A stretch of 64,000 nt of DNA from an uncultured Amphritea sp. (GTDB lineage: Bacteria; Pseudomonadota; Gammaproteobacteria; Pseudomonadales; Balneatricaceae), in contig NZ_CAKZLP010000085.1 in assembly GCF_937127095.1 (NCBI RefSeq), positions 87,633-151,632 of the forward strand, read 5' to 3'. The position numbers were made by a program, and so were the translations under genes. Under the pieces are notes generated by a model. It was not told where the DNA came from. It did not search any database and saw nothing but the letters and a program-made list of their open reading frames with translations. Shown one piece after another: positions 36,871 to 45,064 of the stretch. Position 1 is the stretch's first letter. The number at the start of each line of letters is the position of its first letter.

Positions 36871-38086
36871 AGCTAAGATAAACAAGACGGAACCTGTCGC
36901 ACTGATCAAAATAGAAGGTTTGTATAAACTGTTTGGTAATAATCCGAAGAAGTTTATGCCGCTGGTTCATGCCGGAAAAAGTAAAGATGAGATTCTGGCA
37001 GAAACCGGACATACCCTGGGTTTGAAAGATATTAACCTGACCATTAATAAAGGGGAGATCTTCGTTATTATGGGTCTCTCAGGGTCGGGTAAATCAACCC
37101 TGATTCGTCACTTCAACCGACTGATCGACCCCACCGAGGGGGTGATCGAAGTCGAAGGTACTGACGTGATGAAGCTGCCGCAAAAAGAGCTTGAGCTGTT
37201 TCGTCGTCATAAAATGTCAATGGTGTTCCAGCGATTCGGTCTGCTGCCACATAAATCGGTAGTTGATAATGTCGCCTATGGCCTCGCTATTCAGGGCGTT
37301 AGCAAAAGTGAACGCGGTGCCAAAGCGAAAGAGTGGTTAGAAACCGTTGGTCTGGCAGGGTATGAAGAACAGTATCCCGCTCAGCTTTCCGGCGGACAAC
37401 AGCAGCGGGTTGGACTGGCCCGGGCACTCTGTACCGATGCAGAGATTTTGCTGATGGATGAAGCGTTTTCGGCACTGGATCCATTGATCCGTTCGGAGAT
37501 GCAGGATCAACTGATTGAACTGCAGCAAAAACTGCACAAGACCATTATCTTCATCACCCATGATCTCGATGAAGCGTTGAGAATCGGTGATCGCATTGCC
37601 ATTCTGAAAGATGGCGAGATGGTGCAGCAAGGAGAGCCTGAAGATATTTTGTTGAATCCTGCAAACGATTACGTAGAAGCCTTTGTGCGGGATGTTAATC
37701 GCGCCCGGGCTCTAACGGTCGAAACCGTGATGAAAGATCCGGTGAACCGGATAACGGCAGATACTATCGGAGAAGCCCTGAAGCAGATGAAAGGCTTCAA
37801 AGGGGATTACGGCTATTACGTTAACGAAGACGGTTATCAGGGGGTTCTGACAGAAGAAAAACTGCAGGCTGCTTATGATGATGATAATAAGGCGAAACTG
37901 ACCTCAGCCCATTGCGAAGCGTTAGACGCGATCTCGCAGGATGCCGTACTGGAAACGGTTATTCCGGATACGCTGAACTCTCAGTACTCTCTACCAGTAA
38001 TAGATGACCAGGGAGAGATGACAGGCCAGCTTTCCAGAAGCACCCTAGCCGAGGTGTTGGGGAATGAAGAGCCAAGAAATCGCTAG
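36863..38086 (+). CDS. proV: ProV-type betaine ABC transporter ATPase
   Basis: This 407-aa protein has Walker A GLSGSGKST, Q-loop MVFQRFGLLPH, signature LSGGQQQRVGLARAL, Walker B ILLMDEAFSALDPL and H-loop IFITHDLDEA. A C-terminal tandem CBS region (about 275-400: VMKDPVNRITADTIGEALK, YSLPVIDDQGEMTGQLSRSTL) is known in this family to sense ionic strength. The true start is the ATG overlapping proW. Unusually, the TAG stop codon belongs to the first CTAG of a hairpin repeat array that follows. Confidence 0.95.
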   Translation: MVEAKINKTEPVALIKIEGLYKLFGNNPKKFMPLVHAGKSKDEILAETGHTLGLKDINLTINKGEIFVIMGLSGSGKSTLIRHFNRLIDPTEGVIEVEGTDVMKLPQKELELFRRHKMSMVFQRFGLLPHKSVVDNVAYGLAIQGVSKSERGAKAKEWLETVGLAGYEEQYPAQLSGGQQQRVGLARALCTDAEILLMDEAFSALDPLIRSEMQDQLIELQQKLHKTIIFITHDLDEALRIGDRIAILKDGEMVQQGEPEDILLNPANDYVEAFVRDVNRARALTVETVMKDPVNRITADTIGEALKQMKGFKGDYGYYVNEDGYQGVLTEEKLQAAYDDDNKAKLTSAHCEALDAISQDAVLETVIPDTLNSQYSLPVIDDQGEMTGQLSRSTLAEVLGNEEPRNR

Positions 38087-38147
38087 AACGGAGCCTCCGA
38101 CTCCTGCTGGTGGCTAGACGAAAAACTTCGTTTTTCTTGCTAGAAAG
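38083..38147. repeat. CTAG-bounded modular hairpin repeat, copy A
   Basis: CTAG at 38083, 38114 and 38140 delimit two modules. The second is a perfect hairpin GAAAAAC-TTC-GTTTTTC (38120-38136). The first holds CGGA-GCC-TCCG. Copy B on the other side of the DUF2846 gene carries the same frame in inverse orientation with a different but still perfect stem. The element begins inside the proV stop codon. Confidence 0.75.
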
Positions 38148-38155
38148 AGCTGACT

Positions 38156-38180
38156 AAAACCGCCGATTGGCGGTTTTTTT
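38156..38180 (+). terminator. Intrinsic terminator of proXWV
   Basis: AACCGCC, loop GATT and GGCGGTT form a stem followed by a run of T, about 75 bases after proV. The A-run before the stem lets it also work for the convergent lipoprotein gene. Confidence 0.88.
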
Positions 38181-38201
38181 GTCGAGAATGAAATAGTATT
38201 T

Positions 38202-38741
38202 TTATTTAGTAACGGAGACGCATTGAGACAGGGCTGGTATGGCCATATCTTCATTCACTACTTCGATAAACACGGATTGATCTTTAGATGTATAAGATAA
38301 TGATGGAACAACTAACGTTGGAGATATAAGCATCACACTCAAATTTTCAGAAACATCCTTGTTAGCCCAGATTGCAACGTAAACATTTTCTCCCGTTTTT
38401 ATTTCGACTTCATGAGTTTTGTTCCAGAGGGCGGAGGCATCCCTGACAGGAGAGACAGATAGTGAGTATTTTCCTGCTGGTAAGCTTTCATATAGATAAG
38501 CGCCAAAAGGGAGTGCTAGAGCATTGGAATCATTTAGCGAGATGTTGGCGATATCTTTGGATAAATAGTCAGAAAAAAGAGGTCTGAAAATATAGATTCC
38601 ACCATGTCCTTTCGGGGGAGACTCTATCTGATTGAAAACTGGCCCCGTTATCGCTGGCTTTAACTCGGAGACATTTTGAGCGCAACCTATAAACATGGTT
38701 GATAACATGAGCATAAAAAAAGTAATGATAATTTTTTTCAT
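38202..38741 (-). CDS. Lipoprotein of the DUF2846 type, unknown function
   Basis: This 179-aa protein has a signal peptide ending in lipobox MFIGC (Cys 19). The mature domain has GGIYIFRPLF, an ALPFGAYLYESLPAGKYSLSV segment and a VYVAIWAN strand, resembling DUF2846 lipoproteins (beta-sandwich, unknown role). Base composition is more AT-rich than the flanking genes, which suggests acquisition. It is flanked on both sides by inverse copies of the CTAG hairpin repeat. Confidence 0.75.
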   Translation of the reverse strand: MKKIIITFFMLMLSTMFIGCAQNVSELKPAITGPVFNQIESPPKGHGGIYIFRPLFSDYLSKDIANISLNDSNALALPFGAYLYESLPAGKYSLSVSPVRDASALWNKTHEVEIKTGENVYVAIWANKDVSENLSVMLISPTLVVPSLSYTSKDQSVFIEVVNEDMAIPALSQCVSVTK

Positions 38742-39052
38742 AGTTCCCTCTAAGCTAACTTTGTCTTATTAAAAATTAGTTGAGCCTATTACAGTGACTG
38801 AATTTTCTCTCTGACAATGAGAGATTCTTATCTGTGGAATTGTGGCTACGTTTCCTTTGTGATTCGATAGTGCCAAAACATAAAACGTCAGACAAACATT
38901 ATTGTTGCTCTGAGGCCTCTTGTGCCAACAAAAAAAAACCGTCAGTCTGACGGTTTTAAAAATGCTTTTTCTAGCAAGGAAACGAAGTTTCCGTCTAACC
39001 ACTCGCAAGTCGCGAAGCGACGTCTGGCTGCTGCTCTTAGGCAAAGCGACGT
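38742..39052. other. Gene-free stretch with purT terminator and repeat copy B
   Basis: About 310 bases hold the presumed promoter of the lipoprotein gene, an intrinsic terminator for purT (38930-38957) and the CTAG hairpin repeat (38971-39056). A 91-codon open frame here lacks an RBS and runs through the repeat, so it is not called. Confidence 0.7.
38930..38957 (-). terminator. Intrinsic terminator of purT
   Basis: ACCGTCA, loop GTC and TGACGGT form a 7-bp stem. On the minus strand it is followed by nine T residues. It lies about 95 bases after the purT stop, beyond the repeat array. Confidence 0.85.
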
Positions 39053-39056
39053 CTAG
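38971..39056. repeat. CTAG-bounded modular hairpin repeat, copy B (inverse orientation)
   Basis: Read on the minus strand it starts GGCTAGACGTCGC, inside the purT stop codon. It contains hairpins GTCGC-TTC-GCGAC (39009-39021) and GGAAAC-TTC-GTTTCC (38978-38992) and ends TTGCTAG. The last module matches copy A outside the stem, while the stem bases differ on both sides in a compensating way. Confidence 0.75.
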
Positions 39057-40234
39057 CCACTTGTTTTAACAGCCCCAGCGGCCGTTAAAGCTTTTTGCGT
39101 GGCATCCTGGATATCCGTCCCCCGCGCCAGCGCGACCCCCATCCGTCGCTTGCCGTTCACTTCAGGTTTACCAAACAGCCGTAACTGAGTGTCGGGGACG
39201 GCGAGGGCGGCTTCCAGATTAGAAAAGCTCAGGTTTTGCGATTCACCTTCGACCAGTATCACGGCGGAGGCGGATGGGCCATGCTGCACGATGTTGGGGA
39301 TCGGCAGGCCTAAAATAGCACGGGCGTGCAGGGCGAACTGGGACAGGTCCTGGGAGATCATGGTGACCATGCCGGTATCGTGTGGGCGGGGAGATACTTC
39401 ACTGAAATAAACCTGATCCCCTTTGATAAACAGCTCGACACCGAAGATACCCCGCCCACCAAGGGCTGTAGTTACTTTTTCAGCGATCTCTTTCGCCCGG
39501 CTGAGCGCTGTTTCACTCATCGCCTGTGGTTGCCAGGACTCACGATAATCACCATCTTCCTGTCGGTGTCCTATCGGTTGGCAGAAGCTGGTGCCCTGAA
39601 TATGGCGGATGGTCAGCAGGGTGATCTCATAATCGAAATCGACGAAGCCTTCAACGATCACCCGGCCAGCGCCAGCGCGACCGCCTTCCTGGGCGTAGGT
39701 CCAGCTGGTTTCAATATCCGCAGCGCTTTTAATGGTGCTCTGACCTTTACCGGATGAACTCATGATCGGCTTCACCACGCAGGGCATCCCGATCTCGGCC
39801 ACGGCGTTTTCGAAGTCCGCGAAGTTGTCGACAAACTGATAGTGGGAGGTCGGAATTCCCAGCTCCTCTGCCGCCAGACGACGGATACCTTCGCGGTTCA
39901 TGGTCAGGCGCGCGGCATTGGCGGTTGGCACTACATGAAAGCCTTCCTGCTCCAGTTCAACCAGAGTGTCGGTAGAGATCGCTTCAATTTCCGGCACGAT
40001 ATAATCCGGTTTTTCCAGTTCAATTACCCGGCGAAGTTCAGCGCCATCAAGCATTGAAAAGGTATAGGAACGATCCGCCACCTGCATCGCCGGGGCGTTT
40101 TCATATCGGTCACAGGCGATCACTTCACAGCCATAACGCTGCAGTTCAATCACCACCTCTTTACCCAGCTCGCCAGAACCGCACAGCAGAATTTTTGTTG
40201 CAGACGAAGAGAACGGTGTACCGATAGTTGCCAT
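39053..40234 (-). CDS. purT: PurT, formate-dependent GAR transformylase
   Basis: This 393-aa ATP-grasp enzyme makes formyl-GAR from GAR, formate and ATP in purine biosynthesis. Visible are ILLCGSGELGKEVVIELQRYG, DYIVPEIEAI, the ATP-grasp loop VVKPIMSSSGKGQS, VEGFVDFDYEITLLT and the metal site FGVELFIKGDQVYFSEVSPRPHDTGMVT. Length and order match Escherichia coli PurT. RBS AGGA precedes the ATG. The stop codon TAG is part of a CTAG repeat. Confidence 0.97.
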   Translation of the reverse strand: MATIGTPFSSSATKILLCGSGELGKEVVIELQRYGCEVIACDRYENAPAMQVADRSYTFSMLDGAELRRVIELEKPDYIVPEIEAISTDTLVELEQEGFHVVPTANAARLTMNREGIRRLAAEELGIPTSHYQFVDNFADFENAVAEIGMPCVVKPIMSSSGKGQSTIKSAADIETSWTYAQEGGRAGAGRVIVEGFVDFDYEITLLTIRHIQGTSFCQPIGHRQEDGDYRESWQPQAMSETALSRAKEIAEKVTTALGGRGIFGVELFIKGDQVYFSEVSPRPHDTGMVTMISQDLSQFALHARAILGLPIPNIVQHGPSASAVILVEGESQNLSFSNLEAALAVPDTQLRLFGKPEVNGKRRMGVALARGTDIQDATQKALTAAGAVKTSG

Positions 40235-40314
40235 GGGGGAGTCCTGTTGGAAAAAGATGCATTATATTTCAAGATAGCCATCAGCTCTAATTTTAAAATT
40301 ACGAAGCCTGGACG

Positions 40315-41049
40315 TCAGAGCCCCCACCAGCCCATCAGCCCTTTAATGGTCACCATTAATGCCGATGCGCCGGAGACCGCCAGTAGCAGCGGTTTAGCCG
40401 AGGTTGTGGTTAATTTTCCGTCGATCAGACGCGCCAGAAAAAAACCTAAAAACAACCCCGGCAATATCTTCAGACTGAGGTGAGCGGTGTGCCAGTCGAG
40501 GCTGCCCTGATGGATCAGCATGATGATAGATACCGGCGTGCCGATCAGCAGAAACGCGGCGATCTCACTGCGGGCGGTAATCCGGTCCTGCTGCTGATAC
40601 ACCAGCGCAATCGGTGGGCCTCCCACTGAGGTGGCGGTACCGGTGACGCCGGAGAGAAAACCGGCAATGGTCAGGTTGATCGGTGTGGTTGGAATGCTCA
40701 AGCGCCACAGACTGAGCAGCACTGCACTGAGCACCGAAAAGCCGAAAAACAGACTCAGGGCATACTGTGGTATTGCGACCAGCAGGGCGGCCCCGCACCA
40801 GGCCCCCGGAACTCTGGCAATGATAGCGGGCATTACCCTCTTCCAGCGTAACTCCCGGCGCTCGCGAATCACCATCATCAGCGCCAGCCCTAAACCCACT
40901 AACAGGATAGGGCCCGGTACATAGACCGGATCGATCAGATAGAGCAGAGGTGCCGCCACCAGGCCATAGCCGATCCCCACCACGGTTTGCAGGGCGATAC
41001 CGCAGGTTACGATCAGGACGGCCAGGAGTTCCGGCAGGGTATATAACAT
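40315..41049 (-). CDS. TSUP (TauE/SafE) family membrane permease
   Basis: This 244-aa protein has about eight hydrophobic helices and the family's repeated motif: VVGIGYGLVAAPLLYLIDPVYVPGP in the first half and GFLSGVTGTATSVGGPPIALVYQ in the second. TSUP members export sulfite, sulfoacetate or related organic anions; the substrate here is unknown. The Met at 41049 opens directly into the first helix and was preferred to an upstream frame start, though no strong RBS was seen. It is separated from the upstream operon by a terminator. Confidence 0.88.
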   Translation of the reverse strand: MLYTLPELLAVLIVTCGIALQTVVGIGYGLVAAPLLYLIDPVYVPGPILLVGLGLALMMVIRERRELRWKRVMPAIIARVPGAWCGAALLVAIPQYALSLFFGFSVLSAVLLSLWRLSIPTTPINLTIAGFLSGVTGTATSVGGPPIALVYQQQDRITARSEIAAFLLIGTPVSIIMLIHQGSLDWHTAHLSLKILPGLFLGFFLARLIDGKLTTTSAKPLLLAVSGASALMVTIKGLMGWWGL

Positions 41050-41125
41050 GGTGTGGGCGCTGTATTGAGGTGAATAATTAGTCAGTATGCCAGCGGATGA
41101 GATGGAGCGGTATAAGTTAATAATG

Positions 41126-41171
41126 AAAAGATGACCCGGTTGCAGGCGGTGCAACCTGTAACCGGGTCATC
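41126..41171 (-). terminator. Terminator hairpin of the DUF3726 operon
   Basis: A 12-bp perfect inverted repeat (GATGACCCGGTT with its complement) spans 41130-41171, with a nested GGTTGC/GCAACC alternative stem. On the minus strand it is followed by TTTTCATTATT. It lies 57 bases after the DUF3726 stop and ends the two-gene minus-strand unit. Confidence 0.75.
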
Positions 41172-41227
41172 GGCAGGGCCAGCCCGATTAACATCAGACC
41201 GACCATACTCTCACAGTCATCGATGAG

Positions 41228-41977
41228 TTAGCGACCACCCGCTCCCTGCCGGGAACGCTCGCTATTTTCCACCAGGACACCTTCGCCGATTCTATTGATT
41301 TCGGCCCACAGAGTTTCATCGATATCGATACCGAAATCGACACTGTGCTCTTTATTGAGTCGGATCTGCTCAGCGCTTATATAACGGGCATTCCGGTTGC
41401 CTTTTGATTGCTGCAGTGATGAGGTCAGATCAACCCGCGAACTGCAAACAATCGTCATCGTCTGTTTATCTTCCGCGTTGGCTGACAGGCTGGTGATCGC
41501 TTCACTGTAACTTGGATAGCGTTCGCCAGCTTTAATAGCTGCCGTATGTTCGGTTACCGTCTGATGACCATTTTTCCAGTAGGCGGCCACACTGATGCCA
41601 CGGCGACCGCAATCGGTCAGCGCTTTAAGGATAAACATCCGGTTATGGCAGTTATGCACTGTCACCGTTGCGATGCCATTTTCCAACGCTTTAGCATGGG
41701 CCAGATCGACAGACGCGGCGATACAGTTCAGTGCGCTGCGGCCGTTACTGTCGATAATCGCTGAGGTGCTGTCTTCGTAGATCACAGTACTCAGGGGCTT
41801 GCTGCTGTCATCGCCAATATAGGGCAGGGCGCGCTGCAACTCATTCAGTCCCTTAAGGCCATGTTTTTCCAGCCAGAGAATCATATTGGCAGCATCCTCA
41901 TAGTTGCCAACATAGTAACCGGTGGCTTCAAAGCAACGACGCAGGGCGGCTTTCAGCTCAATCATAGATACATGCAT
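41228..41977 (-). CDS. DUF3726/Ldh2-like oxidoreductase-family protein
   Basis: This 249-aa protein resembles the malate/L-lactate dehydrogenase-2 superfamily in its N-terminal part: GNYEDAANMILWLEKHGLKGL, then SAIIDSNGRSALNCIAASVDLAHAKALENGIATVTVHNCHN, where Ldh2 enzymes bind NAD(P)H. The usual dehydrogenase C-terminal region is shortened. I place it as DUF3726, whose function is unknown; Ldh2 relatives reduce cyclic imines or 2-oxoacids. The start has AGGAG 8 bases upstream and its ATG overlaps the stop of the upstream gene (TGATG), so the pair is translationally coupled. Confidence 0.75.
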   Translation of the reverse strand: MHVSMIELKAALRRCFEATGYYVGNYEDAANMILWLEKHGLKGLNELQRALPYIGDDSSKPLSTVIYEDSTSAIIDSNGRSALNCIAASVDLAHAKALENGIATVTVHNCHNRMFILKALTDCGRRGISVAAYWKNGHQTVTEHTAAIKAGERYPSYSEAITSLSANAEDKQTMTIVCSSRVDLTSSLQQSKGNRNARYISAEQIRLNKEHSVDFGIDIDETLWAEINRIGEGVLVENSERSRQGAGGR

Positions 41978-43698
41978 CAGAGTTCTCCTTGCTGCGCTGG
42001 GGCCAGAGGCATGAACCAGTCATCATTGAAAGTGTGACCAATATCGTCCAATAGCGGAGCCCCCTGGAACATGGTATTGCGCACCCATAGTTTTGACCGG
42101 GGATCAAACTTACCGACACCAAAAAAGGCCAGTTTAGCTCTTAACAGATGCATGGGGAGGATATCCCGGTCCAGCAGATTAGCCTGTATATCGCCATAGA
42201 TGCAGCGGTTCATACTCTGAATCCGCCGGACAATACCGCGCAGTTTCGGCTGTGCAACCATAAACCGGGCAGTGGAGTGTTGCGGATGTTCACTGATGTA
42301 CTGACACAGCTGGTCATAGCATTTGCGTACGGCATAACCCACCCCCAGTGCCATCTGTTTCTCTTTTCCATCCTCCTCCCGGGCATCACCCAGGCGAGGT
42401 TCCATTTTCTCTTCAGATCGGTACCAGAAAGTGTCTTTTGCGCCGTCCGCAGAAAAGTCCAGCACCAGCGCCCACTGGTAACGTTGCTCGATGACTAGCT
42501 TCAGCTGCTGCAGGGGCATCACCGGATCCAGATCCAGAAACTCCTCGGCGGTGTGATAATCTTCCAGCTCATCGACCAGTTCTGGGTAGAGTTCCAGCAT
42601 TACTGACACCAGTATCTCCTGTCCCTGCAGTGAACAGTTTTCTTCACTCCATCTGAGCAGAGCATCCCAGTTGCCGATGCCGTTAGCCGTATGCTCACGA
42701 ATCGCTTCCAGATCTTTAAGAACCTGCAGGTTATTGGCTGTCTGCCAGGCATCTTCGGTGACGGTTTGTTCTGTATGAATAGCACAGCGTTCCAGTAATT
42801 CAGGGAATTGCTGAGTAATACGCTTGTTGATGTTACCCAGCACCCGCACCCTTGCCAGCGCCAGTTCCCGCATCTCTACCCATTGGTTAATCAGTAACGG
42901 GTGGTTGATCAGGTAGGGAGCCATACCCAGACCGGTTGAATTGCCGATACCGAAGAAACGTTTAATCTCTGGCAGCATCGGATGATAGGTTTCTGGGGTG
43001 CGGTGCTGTGCAATATGCTCCGCCTGAAGCAGACTGAAGTTCCGCAGCATCAGACAGACAAACATCTCTGCAGCGAAAGGACGGTTGAAATCGGGGTGGC
43101 GGGTAGACACCTTTTCCCAGTCGGCCATACCCAGCTTACCGCTACCGTAAACCGCAGTGGTTCGATACAGATAGCCTACACGGGCTATCTGGGCGACATC
43201 GGGTTGTTTACCACAGGCTAACTGATCAACAACATAGTCGAAATTCCGGGCACTACGATTGGCACGGGAGAGTACGAATACCCGCGCATCGACGCGGCCA
43301 GCTTCCTGCTTAGGGACATTCTGGCGCAGTTTTTCCAGGTAGATATCATCAACCTGGCCATCTACCAGCGCCATGGTCAGATCCCACTTTGTGGCGATCA
43401 CCCGGTCGTTGCGCTCGTCCGGGGAGAGGTAATCGGAAAACAGAACAAAGCTATAGCACTTATTGGGTGTTGTGATTTCGTAGACGACAGTGCCATAGCT
43501 CTGCGGGTCGAGTTCAAAGCGAACTGGTTCGATTTGCCAGCGCTCACGCATGATCCGGCGTACCAGGGTGCGCATAAAACTGAGTCGGCTCTGATGAATA
43601 GCGCCCAGACGTTCCAGATCCATAACCTGATCAACCGGGCGCAGTGGCAGTGCATTATCGCCTCTCAGGGAAGCCTGTATTGCAGCAGACGTGGTCAT
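41977..43698 (-). CDS. Large conserved-looking cytoplasmic protein, family not recognised
   Basis: I do not recognise this 573-aa protein. It has no signal peptide or membrane helix. The N-terminal third contains VVYEITTPNKCYSFVLFSDYLSPDERNDRVIATKWD and an ARVFVLSRANRSARNF block. The middle is helical (EMFVCLMLRNFSLLQAEHIAQ, FFGIGNSTGLGMAPYLINHP). The C-terminal part has MNRCIYGDIQANLLDRDILPMHLLRAKLAFFGVGKFDPRSKLWVRNT. Codon use is like its neighbours and no frameshift is seen, so it is a real gene. The start at 43698 has GAGGA about 9 bases upstream. It is coupled to the DUF3726-like gene, suggesting a joint function. Confidence 0.75.
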   Translation of the reverse strand: MTTSAAIQASLRGDNALPLRPVDQVMDLERLGAIHQSRLSFMRTLVRRIMRERWQIEPVRFELDPQSYGTVVYEITTPNKCYSFVLFSDYLSPDERNDRVIATKWDLTMALVDGQVDDIYLEKLRQNVPKQEAGRVDARVFVLSRANRSARNFDYVVDQLACGKQPDVAQIARVGYLYRTTAVYGSGKLGMADWEKVSTRHPDFNRPFAAEMFVCLMLRNFSLLQAEHIAQHRTPETYHPMLPEIKRFFGIGNSTGLGMAPYLINHPLLINQWVEMRELALARVRVLGNINKRITQQFPELLERCAIHTEQTVTEDAWQTANNLQVLKDLEAIREHTANGIGNWDALLRWSEENCSLQGQEILVSVMLELYPELVDELEDYHTAEEFLDLDPVMPLQQLKLVIEQRYQWALVLDFSADGAKDTFWYRSEEKMEPRLGDAREEDGKEKQMALGVGYAVRKCYDQLCQYISEHPQHSTARFMVAQPKLRGIVRRIQSMNRCIYGDIQANLLDRDILPMHLLRAKLAFFGVGKFDPRSKLWVRNTMFQGAPLLDDIGHTFNDDWFMPLAPAQQGEL

Positions 43699-44033
43699 TA
43701 TTGTTATCCTCATAAATAGCAGCACATCTTTTTATAGTTAACAGCATAGATGTGTCCGAAACCTTCAGGAGTCCAGGCTCCTGTCTGCGCGCTACAGGTT
43801 TCGTTTGTAATTATTGTATGCAGGGCGCACTACAGGGAGGAGATCACGGCCATTGTCTGTCATGCCCTGCCTGTATGCGATTTATCATGGGCTATAAAAG
43901 GGATCACATACAAATCAGAAGGTTATATCGGCTAATAAGCAAAACTTATCAAAATAGCTCAAGCTATTATTTTTCCTATGCATCTGAGCGATGTTTCACA
44001 TGGCAAAGATCTGAAAATTTATTCTGAACCTGC
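43699..44033. other. Gene-free stretch between the LysR gene and the 573-aa gene, with palindromes
   Basis: This 335-base region holds a long nested hairpin (43757-43803: outer arms CGAAACCT/AGGTTTCG, inner arms CAGGAG/CTCCTG) and a 16-base palindrome AATAGCT-CA-AGCTATT (43953-43968). It also has TTATCA half-sites like those in the LysR operator at 44971. It is presumably the end of the LysR transcript and the promoter/leader of the minus-strand pair. Short open frames here look spurious. Confidence 0.6.
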
Positions 44034-44930
44034 TTACGCCGGGCGACTTCTGGCCAGAATAAAGTTCACCAATGCCTGAGCGGGTGGCGTCAGCGATCTG
44101 TTTGTCAGTGTGACGATACCGATTCGCCGCACAACCACCGGCGTACTCAACGGAATAAAGCACAGGGTTTCACTCTCTTTGGGGACCGCATACCGGGGTA
44201 GTGTCGTTACGCCAAAACCGGCCTCTAACATGGCGATTAGCGATATCATGTTGGAGATGTAGAATTGTGAGTGCCCGATCAGAGGTCGTGCTTCACTGTC
44301 TTCCAGCAGGCGGGAGGTACCGTTACCAATCAATCGATGGTTGCGTAACTCTTTCCAGTGTAACTCTTTGAATTCTGCTAGTGGATGATCCTTTGGACAT
44401 ACCACTCCAATCTGATCTTCCCAGATCGGAATAAAGGTTTTATCGCTGTGTTCCTGTTCATGAAACAGGTGAGCGATACCGAAATCTACCTGTTGATTTT
44501 CTACCATCCGGTATACCGCGGCAGAGTTATCGTCAAAGAAACTGATATGCAGATCGGGCGTATTGTTAACAAACTCCAATAACAGCTCGGGTAATACCTG
44601 GCTTGCAATGGAAGGCACTGATGCCAGACGCAGATGGCCTGTCTTATGTTCGGCCAGCAGTGTCATATCTTCCGAAATCCGGTCGTGATGTTCGATAAGT
44701 TCTTTCGCTTTAGGCAGAAAATACTCGCCAAAGGGTGTCAGCTCGGTCTTGGCTGTTTTGGCGTTACGCTTTTCAAACAGCGATTCGCTGAGTTTATTTT
44801 CAAGATCACGAATAGACAGCGAAATTGCCGGTTGAGTGCGGTGAGCTTTTTCCGCTGCAGCATGAAAGCCTTTCAGTTCAGCGACCCAGACAAAGTGACG
44901 TAATTGAGTAATTTTAAATTCAGGCAGCAT
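44034..44930 (-). CDS. LysR-family transcriptional regulator of the adjacent catabolic locus
   Basis: This 298-aa protein has the LysR N-terminal winged helix: ITQLRHFVWVAELKGFHAAAEKAHRTQPAISLSIRDLENKL. The two-lobed effector domain (about 93-298) has LRLASVPSIASQVLPELLLEF and MISLIAMLEAGFGVTTLPRYAV. It is divergent from the aldehyde dehydrogenase gene with a perfect T-N11-A dyad between them. It probably responds to the substrate or an intermediate of the neighbouring pathway and controls both arms. Confidence 0.92.
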   Translation of the reverse strand: MLPEFKITQLRHFVWVAELKGFHAAAEKAHRTQPAISLSIRDLENKLSESLFEKRNAKTAKTELTPFGEYFLPKAKELIEHHDRISEDMTLLAEHKTGHLRLASVPSIASQVLPELLLEFVNNTPDLHISFFDDNSAAVYRMVENQQVDFGIAHLFHEQEHSDKTFIPIWEDQIGVVCPKDHPLAEFKELHWKELRNHRLIGNGTSRLLEDSEARPLIGHSQFYISNMISLIAMLEAGFGVTTLPRYAVPKESETLCFIPLSTPVVVRRIGIVTLTNRSLTPPAQALVNFILARSRPA

Positions 44931-44970
44931 GGCATATCCCTCAGATGCATCGGGAGTCGTTGATAAAGTG

Positions 44971-44989
44971 TGATAAGGAAGCCTTATCA
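44971..44989. promoter_or_regulatory. LysR-type operator TGATAAGG-AAG-CCTTATCA
   Basis: Perfect 8-base arms around a 3-base centre contain the classical T-N11-A pattern (T 44974, A 44986) within a dyad. A partial direct copy TGATAAAG lies ten bases upstream. The site is between the divergent LysR and aldehyde dehydrogenase genes, 41 bases from the LysR start codon. Confidence 0.7.
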
Positions 44990-45064
44990 GTAGATATTAT
45001 TTATTAATTATTCTTATTAAATCACAGGGCCTATGATTGATCCATCTACATTCAGGAGGTCGAT

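Noticed and set aside
38769..39044. 91-codon minus-strand frame between the lipoprotein gene and purT
   Set aside because: It reads through the CTAG hairpin repeat and the purT terminator and has no ribosome-binding site.
40247..40483. Plus-strand frame overlapping the TSUP gene end
   Set aside because: It is mostly antisense to the conserved TSUP C-terminus and has no RBS.
43750..44033. Riboswitch (glycine or guanidine type) in the spacer before the 573-aa gene
   Set aside because: Hairpins are present but none of the conserved core sequences of those classes could be recognised.
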